From positions 1-64,000 of the forward strand of contig CAUAFT010000004.1 of the NCBI GenBank assembly GCA_958428365.1: a stretch of DNA of 64,000 nucleotides. Direction: 5' to 3'. Numbering within the stretch: the stretch's first letter is position 1; every line of letters starts with the position of its first letter. A program made the translations under genes and the position numbers. Below, piece after piece: positions 1 to 8,008 of the stretch. The stretch is from an uncultured Lachnospiraceae bacterium. GTDB taxonomy: Bacteria > Bacillota > Clostridia > Lachnospirales > Lachnospiraceae. The notes under the pieces are model-generated. The model saw nothing but the letters and a program-made list of their open reading frames with translations, was not told the DNA's origin and ran no database searches.

Positions 1-48
1 GCATGTTCGGGACTTTCACCCGTTAGAGCGCGCCCATGGCGCGCAAAC
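1..48 (-). mobile_element. 5' end of a probable group II intron, truncated by window edge
   Basis: Read on the minus strand, the sequence starting near base 48 begins GTTTGCGCGCC. It forms a 7-bp hairpin (GCGCGCC/GGCGCGC) and then runs into CGGGTGAAAGTCCCG, the GGUGAAAGUCC-type segment that I know from the 5' region of bacterial group II introns. It lies directly behind the T-tract of the rpsU terminator, the kind of site class C introns are known to use. The rest of the intron, including any reverse transcriptase, would lie outside the window. The exact first base is uncertain (base 48 is the best guess). An unrelated structured RNA is the alternative. Confidence 0.55.
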
Positions 49-50
49 TG

Positions 51-80
51 AAAAAAGAGCTGCCAAATGGCAACTCTTTT
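51..80 (-). terminator. rpsU intrinsic terminator
   Basis: On the minus strand AAAAGAG-TTGCC pairs with GGCAG-CTCTTTT around an ATTT loop, and the 3' arm runs into a T-tract. It lies 11 bases after the rpsU stop codon. Confidence 0.85.
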
Positions 81-91
81 ACATCGCTGTC

Positions 92-268
92 TTAGTTATA
101 TTTACGTTTTCTTGCAGCTTCTGATTTCTTTTTACGTCTTACGCTTGGCTTTTCGTAATGTTCTCTTTTACGAATCTCCTGCTGAATGCCTGCTTTTGCA
201 CAGTTTCTTTTGAATCTACGTAAAGCGGAATCTAAAGTCTCGTTCTCTTTTACGATTACATTTGACAT
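92..268 (-). CDS. rpsU: 30S ribosomal protein bS21
   Basis: The 58-residue protein begins MSNVIVKENETLDSALRRF and ends in a strongly basic tail (KKKSEAARKRKYN), matching the size and sequence of bS21, a small-subunit protein that sits near the 3' end of 16S rRNA. The ATG is preceded by an AGGTG-type ribosome site. It has its own promoter and a strong terminator, so it is a single-gene unit. No yqeY follows within the window; the gene is instead followed by the apparent intron end. Confidence 0.95.
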   Translation of the reverse strand: MSNVIVKENETLDSALRRFKRNCAKAGIQQEIRKREHYEKPSVRRKKKSEAARKRKYN

Positions 269-341
269 AGTCTCACACCTAACCTCCCTCCAGTTGTAAA
301 TTGTGCTCCAACTGTTTGGGTAATATTTTGCACTACTAGAT

Positions 342-369
342 ATTATAGCAGATATTCAAGCTAAGTCAA
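342..369 (-). promoter_or_regulatory. rpsU promoter
   Basis: Minus-strand TTGACT and TATAAT separated by 16 bases lie about 75 bases upstream of the rpsU start. Confidence 0.7.
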
Positions 370-417
370 TATTTTTCGGAAAATTTTTCATTTTAAATTC
401 CACTGCCTTTGGCTTTG

Positions 418-444
418 GGATTCCATATCTACAGGAATCCTTTT
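418..444. terminator. hairpin behind the J-domain gene
   Basis: GGATTCC and GGAATCC pair around a 9-base loop, followed by TTTT on the plus strand. It lies just past the stop of the minus-strand J-domain gene, but the minus side has no clear T-tract, so termination there is uncertain. Confidence 0.35.
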
Positions 445-457
445 CTCAAATATCTCT

Positions 458-868
458 CTAACATGGTCTCAGACAACAGCAATTACAAAGCATATTCAAA
501 AACAGCATACTTAAGCACCAGCTTCCCTGATTGGAATACGGTCTCTCATACTGTCCTTTCATATTCTCGTACCAGAAATCGCCGTTCTCAAACGGATTTC
601 CTCCCTGACCATAAGGTCCTCCATTATTCTGCCCATAACTGCCGTTCTGATAACCGCCGTTTTGATAGCTTCCGCCCTGCTGCCGCTCCCTCATGATCTG
701 TTCATAGGCCTGCTGGACTTCCTTGAACTTCTCCTCCGCCTGCGCCTTGTTCGGATTATTGATGTTGGCGTCGGGATGGTATTTACGGCTTAATGACCGA
801 TATGCTTTCTTAATTTCTTCATCTGTCGCACTCGGACTGATTCCAAGTACATCGTAGGGATTTATCAT
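458..868 (-). CDS. Short J-domain (DnaJ-like) protein with Cys-rich C-terminus
   Basis: 136 residues. Residues 1-65 are a J domain with the HPD motif (KYHPDAN) that stimulates Hsp70 ATPases. Residues 65-100 are a Gly/Asn/Gln-rich linker and the C-terminus is a hydrophobic Cys-rich segment (NMLCNCCCLRPC). Related Lachnospiraceae proteins, as I remember them, carry a TPR-like middle domain between linker and Cys tail; here it is absent, so this is a compact form. The start overlaps the DUF5685 stop by 4 bases, so the two genes are probably translationally coupled. It may act as co-chaperone, possibly membrane-associated; the partner is unknown. Confidence 0.8.
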   Translation of the reverse strand: MINPYDVLGISPSATDEEIKKAYRSLSRKYHPDANINNPNKAQAEEKFKEVQQAYEQIMRERQQGGSYQNGGYQNGSYGQNNGGPYGQGGNPFENGDFWYENMKGQYERPYSNQGSWCLSMLFLNMLCNCCCLRPC

Positions 869-1728
869 TTCCGCTGCCTCCTCGATTCGGCATTCTGTTT
901 TCGTTTCTTCTTCAGCTGCAGATACTCATACTTTGTCCATACACCTGAATATATAATATTGCGTATAATCTCCCCATGTACCAGAATCGGCAGACGTTCA
1001 AAGGATTTTGCGCACTCGGAAAGCATACTTGTGAGCATCAGCTTGCAAAAAGCGTCAAAATTATCAGGATCGCTCTTATACATATGACGCAGAACATTGA
1101 AGTTGTGATTTTTCATATCCTTCTCAAAATCCTCATAGGCGTCCATCAAATAGATAAACTTACCCAGATAATAGCCGAAGCATCGAAGCTCCTCCTGCCA
1201 CTCGTCATCCTTCCAGGCAAAAATCTCTCCCAACATCTCTCCGGTCAGTCCCGCTACCGCATCAATATTATACTCCTTCGCCGCCTCAGCCGCTTCCAGC
1301 TTCTCAATATAGGACTGGATCGCCTCCACCTGTCTCGGATACTTCAGATAGATCCTCTGATAATCCTTGTTCAGTATCTTCATATACGCTTTCTTCGGAT
1401 AAGAACGGTTGTCCTTCCAGTCGTCCCCAAAATTCTCGTAGGCGAGCACCACGTTCATATCCGCCGCATAGTCCGTAATCTCGTTGATATATGCCGTCTG
1501 CTTCTTCGTCGGATGGATCGCACAGGTAAATCTCTTCTTCTGGTTTTCCGTCTCATAAAGCCCCGTCAAAAGAACAATCAAAAAAGTCATGTCGTACGTC
1601 AAAAGCGCCTGCCCTTTCACTCCGCAGTTGCTTTTTAACTTCCGGCACAGCCCGCAGTAATATGCCTGATATGTTTTCTTGTCCTCCTCTGACAACTGGC
1701 CTTTATTGATATTGATATAACCAAACAT
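865..1728 (-). CDS. DUF5685 family protein
   Basis: 287 residues beginning MFGYININKGQLSEEDKKTY, followed by YYCGLCRKLK, the N-terminal signature of DUF5685. The rest is mostly helical, with Asp/Glu-rich stretches (MDAYEDFEKDMKNH) suggesting a helical-bundle enzyme or metal-binding fold like that of polyprenyl synthase-type proteins; that comparison is inference. No signal peptide is visible. The start has AAAGGAG upstream. It is coupled to the J-domain gene, so the two products may work together, with the DUF5685 protein as possible client or partner. Function is unknown. Confidence 0.8.
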   Translation of the reverse strand: MFGYININKGQLSEEDKKTYQAYYCGLCRKLKSNCGVKGQALLTYDMTFLIVLLTGLYETENQKKRFTCAIHPTKKQTAYINEITDYAADMNVVLAYENFGDDWKDNRSYPKKAYMKILNKDYQRIYLKYPRQVEAIQSYIEKLEAAEAAKEYNIDAVAGLTGEMLGEIFAWKDDEWQEELRCFGYYLGKFIYLMDAYEDFEKDMKNHNFNVLRHMYKSDPDNFDAFCKLMLTSMLSECAKSFERLPILVHGEIIRNIIYSGVWTKYEYLQLKKKRKQNAESRRQRK

Positions 1729-1743
1729 CCCGCTCTCCTTTTG

Positions 1744-2154
1744 TCAGCTTTTTCTGATAAATTCCATACGGCATTTCGGGCATGTGATCGCCACCTTACC
1801 CTTACCCTTAGGAATCCGTACCTTCTGTTTGCAGCCCGGACATTTGAAATAACGGTAGATCTTCCTCTGTTCCCATCTCACCCGGCTCTTGTTCCGCTTC
1901 ACTGCCAGATTATACCGCCAGTTCAAAAACTTCTGGTTCTCCGCATAACGTTTGGATATGTTTTTTGAAAACATCCGGTAATAAGTATAGATTAAAAACG
2001 CTAAACCTATGATATAAAAAATCTGCAGTTTTGTAAATAGAGAAATGACCAGACATCCCATGGTGATCCCCAGAAATACTCTGGACAACTGATCCGCTCC
2101 ATACCGTCCGGTCATAAATCCCCTCATTCTGTCACGCACTCTCATATTCTGCAT
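1744..2154 (-). CDS. Membrane protein with C-terminal zinc ribbon
   Basis: 136 residues. Two hydrophobic segments lie at about residues 25-60 and are followed by a basic stretch. A C-terminal zinc ribbon has the pattern CPGC-x(17)-CPKC (residues about 108-130). The start has AGGAGGAAG upstream and its own promoter. It is 15 bases upstream of DUF5685, so the three genes to the left likely form one operon. The family has no assigned function; the ribbon suggests nucleic-acid or protein binding at the membrane. Confidence 0.75.
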   Translation of the reverse strand: MQNMRVRDRMRGFMTGRYGADQLSRVFLGITMGCLVISLFTKLQIFYIIGLAFLIYTYYRMFSKNISKRYAENQKFLNWRYNLAVKRNKSRVRWEQRKIYRYFKCPGCKQKVRIPKGKGKVAITCPKCRMEFIRKS

Positions 2155-2189
2155 CTTCCTCCTGTAACCTGTTCATTTTATTCGGTATA

Positions 2190-2218
2190 ATGTTACATCC
2201 TGCAAAATGGAGTGTCAA
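2190..2218 (-). promoter_or_regulatory. Promoter of the zinc-ribbon/DUF5685/J-domain operon
   Basis: Minus-strand TTGACA, 17-base spacer and TAACAT, about 35 bases upstream of the zinc-ribbon gene start. Confidence 0.55.
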
Positions 2219-2295
2219 CAAAGCTATTCATTTTTTAGAAAGATTTAGATTTTTTTTAGATTCTGTTCACATTATGGCGCCTGCCATTGGGCAGA

Positions 2296-3120
2296 TCAGA
2301 ACGCAAAGTAGAAAAGCACCACCGCTCCAAGGACGATCCGGTACCAGCCAAAGACTTTGAAATCATGCTTTCTGATATAATCCATCAGGAACTTGATCAC
2401 AAAGACAGAGACGACAAACGCCACCGCCATGCCCACCAACAGCACGATCATCTCCTCCCCGGTAAATGCAAAGCCAAACTTCGCCAGCTTAAACACACTG
2501 GCTCCCAGCATGGTGGGAATTGCCAGGAAGAAGGTGAACTCCGCCGCCGTGGTCCTGGACACTCCAAGGAGCAGCGCTCCGATAATCGTTGCTCCTGAGC
2601 GGGAGGTCCCTGGAATCATCGCCAGAGACTGGAACAGACCGATCATAAAAGCCGTCCTGTACGTCAGCTCGCCGATGGAGGAAACCGCCGGGGTCCTCTT
2701 CTTATTCCAGTTCTCGATCACAATAAAGGCAATACCGTATACGATCAGCATGACCGCGATGGAAACCGGATGTCCAAAATGGGCTTCCAGAAAATCATCA
2801 AAAAGAAGTCCCAAAATTCCGGTTGGGATACAGGCTGCCACCACCTTGAACCACATCTGGAAAATATCTTTTTGTACCACCGGCTTTTCTTTAAACCGGA
2901 AAGGAAAGATCTGATTCCAGAACATCACCACCACCGCAATGATCGCCCCAAGCTGGATCACCACGAAAAACATTTCCTTGAAAGACTCGCTCATCTGCAG
3001 ATGGATAAATTCATCCACCAAAAGCATGTGTCCCGTACTGCTGATGGGAAGCCATTCCGTAATGCCCTCCACAATACCGATAAAAATCACTTTTAAAAGC
3101 TCTATAAAATCCAATGTCAT
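2296..3120 (-). CDS. uppP: Undecaprenyl-diphosphatase
   Basis: 274 residues from the ATG at 3120, which has GGAG 12 bases upstream; a TTG 24 bases further out is in frame but less likely. The protein is a multi-pass membrane enzyme that dephosphorylates undecaprenyl diphosphate to recycle the lipid carrier for peptidoglycan synthesis. Family motifs visible: GIVEGITEWLPISSTGH near the N-terminus and PGTSRSGATI in the middle, both parts of the BacA/UppP active site. It confers bacitracin tolerance in other bacteria. It stands alone, with no close neighbour in the same direction. Confidence 0.95.
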   Translation of the reverse strand: MTLDFIELLKVIFIGIVEGITEWLPISSTGHMLLVDEFIHLQMSESFKEMFFVVIQLGAIIAVVVMFWNQIFPFRFKEKPVVQKDIFQMWFKVVAACIPTGILGLLFDDFLEAHFGHPVSIAVMLIVYGIAFIVIENWNKKRTPAVSSIGELTYRTAFMIGLFQSLAMIPGTSRSGATIIGALLLGVSRTTAAEFTFFLAIPTMLGASVFKLAKFGFAFTGEEMIVLLVGMAVAFVVSVFVIKFLMDYIRKHDFKVFGWYRIVLGAVVLFYFAF

Positions 3121-3309
3121 TTCTTCCCAGTCTCCTTTTTCCAATCTCTTTTTTGTAATAATGAAATCTTATTGCTCTCTTTCCTTTTTTATTCGTCCTG
3201 TATAAGGATAACTGACTATGGACAGAAATGCAACTTTCGTTTTCCTTAAGATTTTTTATACTTTCTTACTTTTTTTGACACGATTCTTTCACATTCTGAT
3301 TATATAATG

Positions 3310-3440
3310 AGTTCAACAATTACAGAAGACGGCAATGGTGTGTAGGGATCTATGTATGGTTGCCGGACTTCGCCTAACAACAATTAACATTTACATAGAT
3401 TTTCTCCTCTTATATACCGGCGCCAAAGCGCCGGTATTAT
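3310..3440 (+). ncRNA. Candidate small RNA
   Basis: A plus-strand unit with no convincing ORF. TTGACA at 3275-3280 is followed by GATTAT at 17 bases (and TATAAT at 22 bases). The transcript would hold a perfect 9-bp stem (3348-3356 with 3392-3400), an inner GTTG/CAAC pairing, and end in a strong terminator. It lies between uppP and cotJC. I do not match it to a known RNA family from memory. Confidence 0.4.
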
Positions 3441-3444
3441 TTTT
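3415..3444 (+). terminator. Intrinsic terminator between candidate sRNA and cotJC
   Basis: TACCGGCGC pairs perfectly with GCGCCGGTA around CAAA, followed by a T-rich run on the plus strand that overlaps the cotJC stop codon by two bases. It may also stop cotJ transcription from the other side. Confidence 0.8.
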
Positions 3445-4036
3445 AGTCAAATTCCGGGTTGAAGGCGTAGAAGTTCTTGGAATCCAGCTCATCCTGGATC
3501 AACCGGAGCCCTTCGCCGAAACGCTGGAAGTGTACGATCTCTCTCTGACGCAGGAAACGGATCGGTTCTGCAACCTCCTCATCCTTGACTAGACGCAGAA
3601 TGTTATCGTAGGTGGTTCTGGCTTTCTGCTCTGCCGCCATATCCTCCATCAAATCTGTGATCGGATCCCCCTTCGACTGGAACTCACACGCATTAAACGG
3701 GATTCCGGCTGCCGCCTGCGGCCAGAGCGCCAGCGTATGATCCACATAATATCGATCAAATCCGGACGCCTTGATCTCCTCCGGGGAAAGATCTTTCGTA
3801 AGCTGGTAAATGATCGCGCAGACTATTTCCATATGCGCCAGTTCCTCCGTACCGATATCCGTCAATACTCCCGCCACATTTCTGTTTGACATGGTGTAGC
3901 GCTGGGAGAGATAACGCATCGACGCGGAAAGCTCGCCGTCCGGTCCTCCGAACTGACTGATGATCACCTGCGCGAGCTTCGGGTTGCACTGGGTAATATT
4001 TACCGGATGCTGAAGTCTTTTTTCATAATTCCACAT
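3443..4036 (-). CDS. cotJC: Spore coat protein CotJC, manganese-catalase-like
   Basis: 197 residues beginning MWNYEKRLQHPV, the usual CotJC start and length. The ferritin-like fold shows metal-ligand motifs EELAHME (residues 65-71) and EIVHFQRFGE near the C-terminus, as in manganese catalases. It is the last gene of cotJABC, a mother-cell operon whose products go to the inner spore coat; family knowledge places it under sigma-E. Spacing to cotJB is 3 bases. Confidence 0.93.
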   Translation of the reverse strand: MWNYEKRLQHPVNITQCNPKLAQVIISQFGGPDGELSASMRYLSQRYTMSNRNVAGVLTDIGTEELAHMEIVCAIIYQLTKDLSPEEIKASGFDRYYVDHTLALWPQAAAGIPFNACEFQSKGDPITDLMEDMAAEQKARTTYDNILRLVKDEEVAEPIRFLRQREIVHFQRFGEGLRLIQDELDSKNFYAFNPEFD

Positions 4037-4039
4037 AGT

Positions 4040-4369
4040 TTAACGGTTGCCCCCTTCCCAAGGCCATGGCTGTGTTGCCCAGGTCCAATAATCTCCGATC
4101 TTTGCGCTGTCGATGGTAAGCGGTCCGTACTGATCCGCATAGGCGCGCAGTCCCTGTTTGCGCAGTTCCTTATAATGTCTCAGATAATTTAAAGCCTCCT
4201 CATCCTCCGGATGGGTATCCAGATAGAGGGTGATATCGTTGACTGCAAAGCTCACCGCATTGATCCACTGCATCAACTGTCTCTGGCTCATCTGCTGCTT
4301 ATTCATCTGCTGCTGACTCATTTGCTGTGGGCACTGCTGATTCATCTGCTGCTGGTTCATCATCTGCAA
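4040..4369 (-). CDS. cotJB: Spore coat protein CotJB with Gln/Met-rich extension
   Basis: 109 residues. The C-terminal 80 residues fit CotJB (AVNDITLYLDTHPEDEEAL and a terminal WTWATQPWPWE). The N-terminal 30 residues are an unusual Met/Gln-rich repeat (MNQQ, MSQQQ, MNKQQ) absent from short CotJB forms; it may help cross-linking or packing in the coat, which is inference. The start codon lies inside the end of cotJA (10-base overlap), indicating coupled translation. Confidence 0.9.
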   Translation of the reverse strand: MQMMNQQQMNQQCPQQMSQQQMNKQQMSQRQLMQWINAVSFAVNDITLYLDTHPEDEEALNYLRHYKELRKQGLRAYADQYGPLTIDSAKIGDYWTWATQPWPWEGGNR

Positions 4370-4569
4370 GTCCCCCTTCTTCCATAAAATGGTTTATTTA
4401 ATTCTGGAAAGATCGTGCCTATGGAAAGCGCACGGTCCGGCTCGTAGACATGCTCAAAATACTGCCACGGCACATACGCCATTGCGATCACAAATTCCTG
4501 GCTGGATGACATGTCATAACGTTCCCCACACTCCCTTTGTCCCATGTAATTTCTATTACAGTTTCCCAT
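4360..4569 (-). CDS. cotJA: Spore coat protein CotJA
   Basis: 69 residues with the family core AMAYVPWQYFEHVYEPDRAL-type segment followed by GTIFPELNKPF. AAAGGA lies upstream of the ATG. First gene of the operon. No clear sigma-A promoter is seen upstream, in keeping with a sporulation sigma factor, but I could not assign sigma-E boxes with confidence. Confidence 0.92.
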   Translation of the reverse strand: MGNCNRNYMGQRECGERYDMSSSQEFVIAMAYVPWQYFEHVYEPDRALSIGTIFPELNKPFYGRRGTCR

Positions 4570-4636
4570 GGTTTTCTTCCTTTAACTCTTTACTCTAAAA
4601 ATATGCATATTTCTTTTTTTGGTGCATAACAGAACT

Positions 4637-4691
4637 TATGCCCAACATCAAAAGCAGGATTCGCATGATCCTGCTTTTGATGTTGGGCATA
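4637..4691. repeat. Perfect 24-bp inverted repeat, 7-base loop
   Basis: Arms 4637-4660 and 4668-4691 are exact reverse complements around TCGCATG. A T-tract follows on the plus side only (aactttttt). It lies between the end of the 4707-5897 gene and the cotJ promoter region, so it may stop read-through from the operon to its right, though it lacks a T-tract in that direction. Confidence 0.9.
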
Positions 4692-4706
4692 TGGAACTTT
4701 TTTCTA

Positions 4707-5897
4707 TCATGACTGGCTGGTCAGACTGTCAATGGAATCAATGATCTCCTTAAGCTCCGGCACCAGTTCCTTCTGCGCCCTGGCGATCTGCTCCACATCC
4801 CTTCGCATAGCCAGAATGTTTTTCGTATTGTACTCGATCCGCTCCCTCAGCTTCTGCCTTCTCACGATGAGATTGTGCTGTACCTCCACCATCTCCTTAT
4901 CGTTATAGATCGCTTCCGGATTGGAAGTCCAGACCTTCGCATCGTAGAGCTTGTATTCCTTCAGCCTGCGGGTCAGACGGGAATTGTAGTAATCCAATTC
5001 CTCGTTGGTCTGCAAATATTTCTCCTTCTCTTTCACGGCTTCCAGATACTGCTCCCACACATAAGTCAGCTCCTTGGAATTGTGCACATGGTATTTCTCA
5101 CAGGCGTAATCCACCGCATTTTTCGTATTGACATATTTAAACTTGATCTTATTCAGCAAAACGATGGCGCGGTTGATGTTCGCCTCGCACTGCTTTAACT
5201 GTCCCAGATCCCTCTGCTGACGAAAATAGAGGAAAAAACCTCCGATGGTCGCCGCCATTGCCAACAGGGTGAACATCCACTTTGTATCCACATTCAAAAA
5301 CGCCTGAAGCGTCAGGATCACCGCCAGCAATACTCCAAAAATCCCAAACAGCACATAGGAAAAAATACGGAGATTCCGAAGCTCCGTCTTCACCTCATCC
5401 AGACAATAGATCCACTCCTGCTTCTCTCCTTCCAGATAATTCATATCCCGGCGGATCGCCGCCTCATATGCCTCATTTGCCTCCAGTCTGCGGATGGCGT
5501 TTGGAATCTCCTCTTCCTCCTGCTGGATCTGTAAAAACTGGGCGTCGGAAATTTTCTGGGAGGTATTCAGATATTGGTCCCGCGCCTTGTTCAGCTTCGC
5601 CACGTTTCCGGCCGCATCCCGCAGTTCCTCATGGGCTTCCTCTGGGATACTGCGGATTTTCTGAATATCGTTCAGATAATCCGTGACGATACGGTATTCC
5701 GACTTGGTCTCCTCCAACTCCCGCATTGCCTCGATAATTTCCTCGCAGCGTTCCAGCATCTCGTGCTCTGCCTGCCGCTTAAATTCCGGGGTCTCCGTAA
5801 ATTTCTCCCGCTCGCTGATATGTTCCAGTACCTCTTCGATATTCTGTTTCTTTTCCGGCTGTTCCTCTGTTTTTTTCTTCCGTTTCCAAAATCTCAT
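4707..5897 (-). CDS. Coiled-coil protein with two central membrane segments
   Basis: 396 residues, no family recognised. A Lys-rich start (MRFWKRKKK) leads into a long charged coiled coil (about 10-175). Two hydrophobic segments follow at about 180-225 (FSYVLFGIFGVLLAVI and FTLLAMAATIGGFFLYF), then a second coiled coil to the end. Both coils should lie on the same, probably cytoplasmic, side. It is the last gene of the DUF5717 operon, 6 bases from the gene before it, and could anchor the other products at the membrane (inference). Confidence 0.7.
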   Translation of the reverse strand: MRFWKRKKKTEEQPEKKQNIEEVLEHISEREKFTETPEFKRQAEHEMLERCEEIIEAMRELEETKSEYRIVTDYLNDIQKIRSIPEEAHEELRDAAGNVAKLNKARDQYLNTSQKISDAQFLQIQQEEEEIPNAIRRLEANEAYEAAIRRDMNYLEGEKQEWIYCLDEVKTELRNLRIFSYVLFGIFGVLLAVILTLQAFLNVDTKWMFTLLAMAATIGGFFLYFRQQRDLGQLKQCEANINRAIVLLNKIKFKYVNTKNAVDYACEKYHVHNSKELTYVWEQYLEAVKEKEKYLQTNEELDYYNSRLTRRLKEYKLYDAKVWTSNPEAIYNDKEMVEVQHNLIVRRQKLRERIEYNTKNILAMRRDVEQIARAQKELVPELKEIIDSIDSLTSQS

Positions 5898-5903
5898 CTT
5901 TTT

Positions 5904-6737
5904 CTACCTGCCGTATGCTCTATATTCCTGTTTCCACTGTTCCATCTGTCCAAGGAGTTCCTTCTTTTTCACATCTCCTGTCTTTTTTTCCGGAGAGCCA
6001 TGCAGCCTTGTCCCCTTTTCTTCCGACGTGCTTTTTTCGGAATCTCGGTGGATCCGGTCTAACTCCAGCTCATATTCCCTTAGAACCTCTTCTCCCAGCT
6101 CATACTCCTCTGCCCTCTGATTTTTCAGTTCCTCCTGACCAGAGAGTATGAGAGCGAAGATCTCCTCTTTCAAAGATTCCGGGTTCGTATTTTTCCGGTA
6201 TGCCTCATGAAAATATTCCGCCGCCTGCACAAAAAGAAAGTTGCCGGCATAAGCCGTTCCCAGATTGTGGCAGACATTTCCCTGAAATTCCACAGGCGTA
6301 TTCTTCTTCACATTTCTGAGTATCCATCCATATTCCTCCATCGCCATCCGGTATCTTTTCTGGCGCAGAAGGCGGTCTCCCCGGATCTTTCGCTGTTCTA
6401 ACTCATCCTTTGTCTCAAACTGAACCAGCAGCTCCTCCGTCTCCCGGATCTCCTCCTTGTCGGCATAACCGGTAAAGTCCAGAAGTGTTTTTACAAATTC
6501 ATGCAGGGCTTTTTCTCCCTCAAGACAGGAGAGAAGTCTCTTCGCCAGTTCCTCCTCCCGAAGCTCCCGGCTCACCCACTCGCAAAATTCCCGGCACATA
6601 AAATCCGCGTCCAGATAATCCGTATTATGTACCAGATAATAACTCATCTCCTCCAGGGAGTAAATATTTACCGAAGTGCTTTCCATATGATAGGGTACTG
6701 CTGCCGGCTCGCCCCCGCATAGAATCAGTTGTCCCAT
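5904..6737 (-). CDS. Cytoplasmic TPR-like protein of the DUF5717 operon
   Basis: 277 residues, no named family recognised. The start MGQLILCGGEPAAVPYH is distinctive. The middle (about 115-205) reads like TPR-type helical hairpins (GDRLLRQKRYRMAMEEYGWI, then HNLGTAYAGNFLFVQAAEYF). The C-terminal 70 residues are charged and probably disordered. GGGAGG precedes the start. It lies 12 bases after DUF5716 and 6 before the coiled-coil membrane gene, so it probably bridges these products; that role is inference. Confidence 0.7.
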   Translation of the reverse strand: MGQLILCGGEPAAVPYHMESTSVNIYSLEEMSYYLVHNTDYLDADFMCREFCEWVSRELREEELAKRLLSCLEGEKALHEFVKTLLDFTGYADKEEIRETEELLVQFETKDELEQRKIRGDRLLRQKRYRMAMEEYGWILRNVKKNTPVEFQGNVCHNLGTAYAGNFLFVQAAEYFHEAYRKNTNPESLKEEIFALILSGQEELKNQRAEEYELGEEVLREYELELDRIHRDSEKSTSEEKGTRLHGSPEKKTGDVKKKELLGQMEQWKQEYRAYGR

Positions 6738-6749
6738 ATTCTGCCTCCC

Positions 6750-7988
6750 TTAAAAATCCATGGTGTATTTCCAGATCTTCCCGCTGGAAGGATACAGTTC
6801 TCCAAATCCCAGATCCTGCAATGTAATCCCCGCATGGGTGTCGGACAACAGCTCCGCCGTGATCCGCATTCTGGTGGTCTTATTCGGGCGGTCCGGCAGA
6901 TCCGCGATCTCCAGATTCTCGATCTTCGCCTCCCTGCCGTAAGGATGCTGCAGCCAAAGCTCAATGGTATTTGTCCCGTCCAGGATCACATCGCAGCTAT
7001 GCTTTCCATAATACCAGTTTTCTCCCGCCGTAACCAGGGAATAAAATTCCAGCTCATTTTTCCGTCTCACCTTCAGACTGATATTCATCTTAAACGCGCT
7101 GTCCCCCAGATAGATATATTTCCACTCCGTGCTGTTCTTCTGAAAGGATGCAAAACAGGCTCCCAGAGAATAGAGATTTTTTCCAAGAAACGCCCTTCTT
7201 CCCCGGCAGACGAACTTCAACGACTCCTCCATCCATCCCCCGTCAAAGGTCTCCCCCACAAAATAGACCGCAGAGACCAGCTTTTTTGACAGCGCCGTCC
7301 TCGCCATCTCCAAAAAGTTCCGATCCTTCTCTCCCGTTCCAAGGACTCCCAGCTTTTCCTCCCGGATCTCCACCGACACCGGCTTCGTCCGCTTATCCTT
7401 CTCCAGCTCCAGGTAGGTCATCTCTTCCCCGCTTCCATCAAATAATCCCACCTGATGGATCTGAAGCGCCTCCTCCTGGTTACAGCTGTAAAAATAAAAG
7501 CATTCCTTATAGTCCACTACCTCGAACTGCTCTTTTTTCAGATTCAGGCTTTCCCGTACCTTTTCCAGCAATAATATACAGGGTTTTGTAACCTCTCTGA
7601 CGGCGATGGTCAGATATCCGATCTCCCGATGGTGATCCAGTTTATTCGGGATAGAGAGGATCTTTTTTAAGAAAAGCAGGAACAGCTCCTGTGCCGGATA
7701 GCTCTTGCCCTCGATCTCAATACTCTCGCCGTCCATGGCACGCAGATAGAGCCTGTCCACAGATGTTCCCCTCAGCTCCTCTCCCATCTTCTGCGCCTCT
7801 TTTCCATAGGTCCAGTGACCCATTCCACTGCGTTTTGCAATGACCAAAGGCAGCCTGTAATCACTGCTTCCCGTGATGAAGCTGACGGTGACAGGTCTGT
7901 CCATTCCGGGATAAAAATAACTGAGCATGGCAGATTCCTCTCCCAGATCGATGCCGATATACAATTTGTTTGAAAGACTCTCACCCAT
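6750..7988 (-). CDS. DUF5716 family, Hsp70/actin-fold-like protein
   Basis: 412 residues. The N-terminus has YIGIDLGEESAM (about 10-21), matching the phosphate-binding strand of Hsp70/actin/sugar-kinase ATPases. The middle (GLFDGSGEEMTYLELEKD, AVYFVGETFDGGWM) fits the later phosphate and adenosine motifs only loosely, so ATP hydrolysis is not certain. The C-terminal 120 residues look beta-rich, like a substrate-binding domain. It lies 20 bases after DUF5717. DUF5716 is uncharacterised; a chaperone- or cytoskeleton-like ATPase acting with the DUF5717 protein is a reasonable hypothesis. Confidence 0.75.
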   Translation of the reverse strand: MGESLSNKLYIGIDLGEESAMLSYFYPGMDRPVTVSFITGSSDYRLPLVIAKRSGMGHWTYGKEAQKMGEELRGTSVDRLYLRAMDGESIEIEGKSYPAQELFLLFLKKILSIPNKLDHHREIGYLTIAVREVTKPCILLLEKVRESLNLKKEQFEVVDYKECFYFYSCNQEEALQIHQVGLFDGSGEEMTYLELEKDKRTKPVSVEIREEKLGVLGTGEKDRNFLEMARTALSKKLVSAVYFVGETFDGGWMEESLKFVCRGRRAFLGKNLYSLGACFASFQKNSTEWKYIYLGDSAFKMNISLKVRRKNELEFYSLVTAGENWYYGKHSCDVILDGTNTIELWLQHPYGREAKIENLEIADLPDRPNKTTRMRITAELLSDTHAGITLQDLGFGELYPSSGKIWKYTMDF

Positions 7989-8008
7989 GTCTCTTCCCCT
8001 TATAACAC

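Noticed and set aside
976..1638. 220-codon plus-strand frame opposite DUF5685
   Set aside because: Shadow frame of the DUF5685 gene with no ribosome site or recognisable domain.
2281..2295. CTGCC/GGCAG hairpin behind uppP
   Set aside because: Short stem and no adjacent T-tract; not reported as a terminator.
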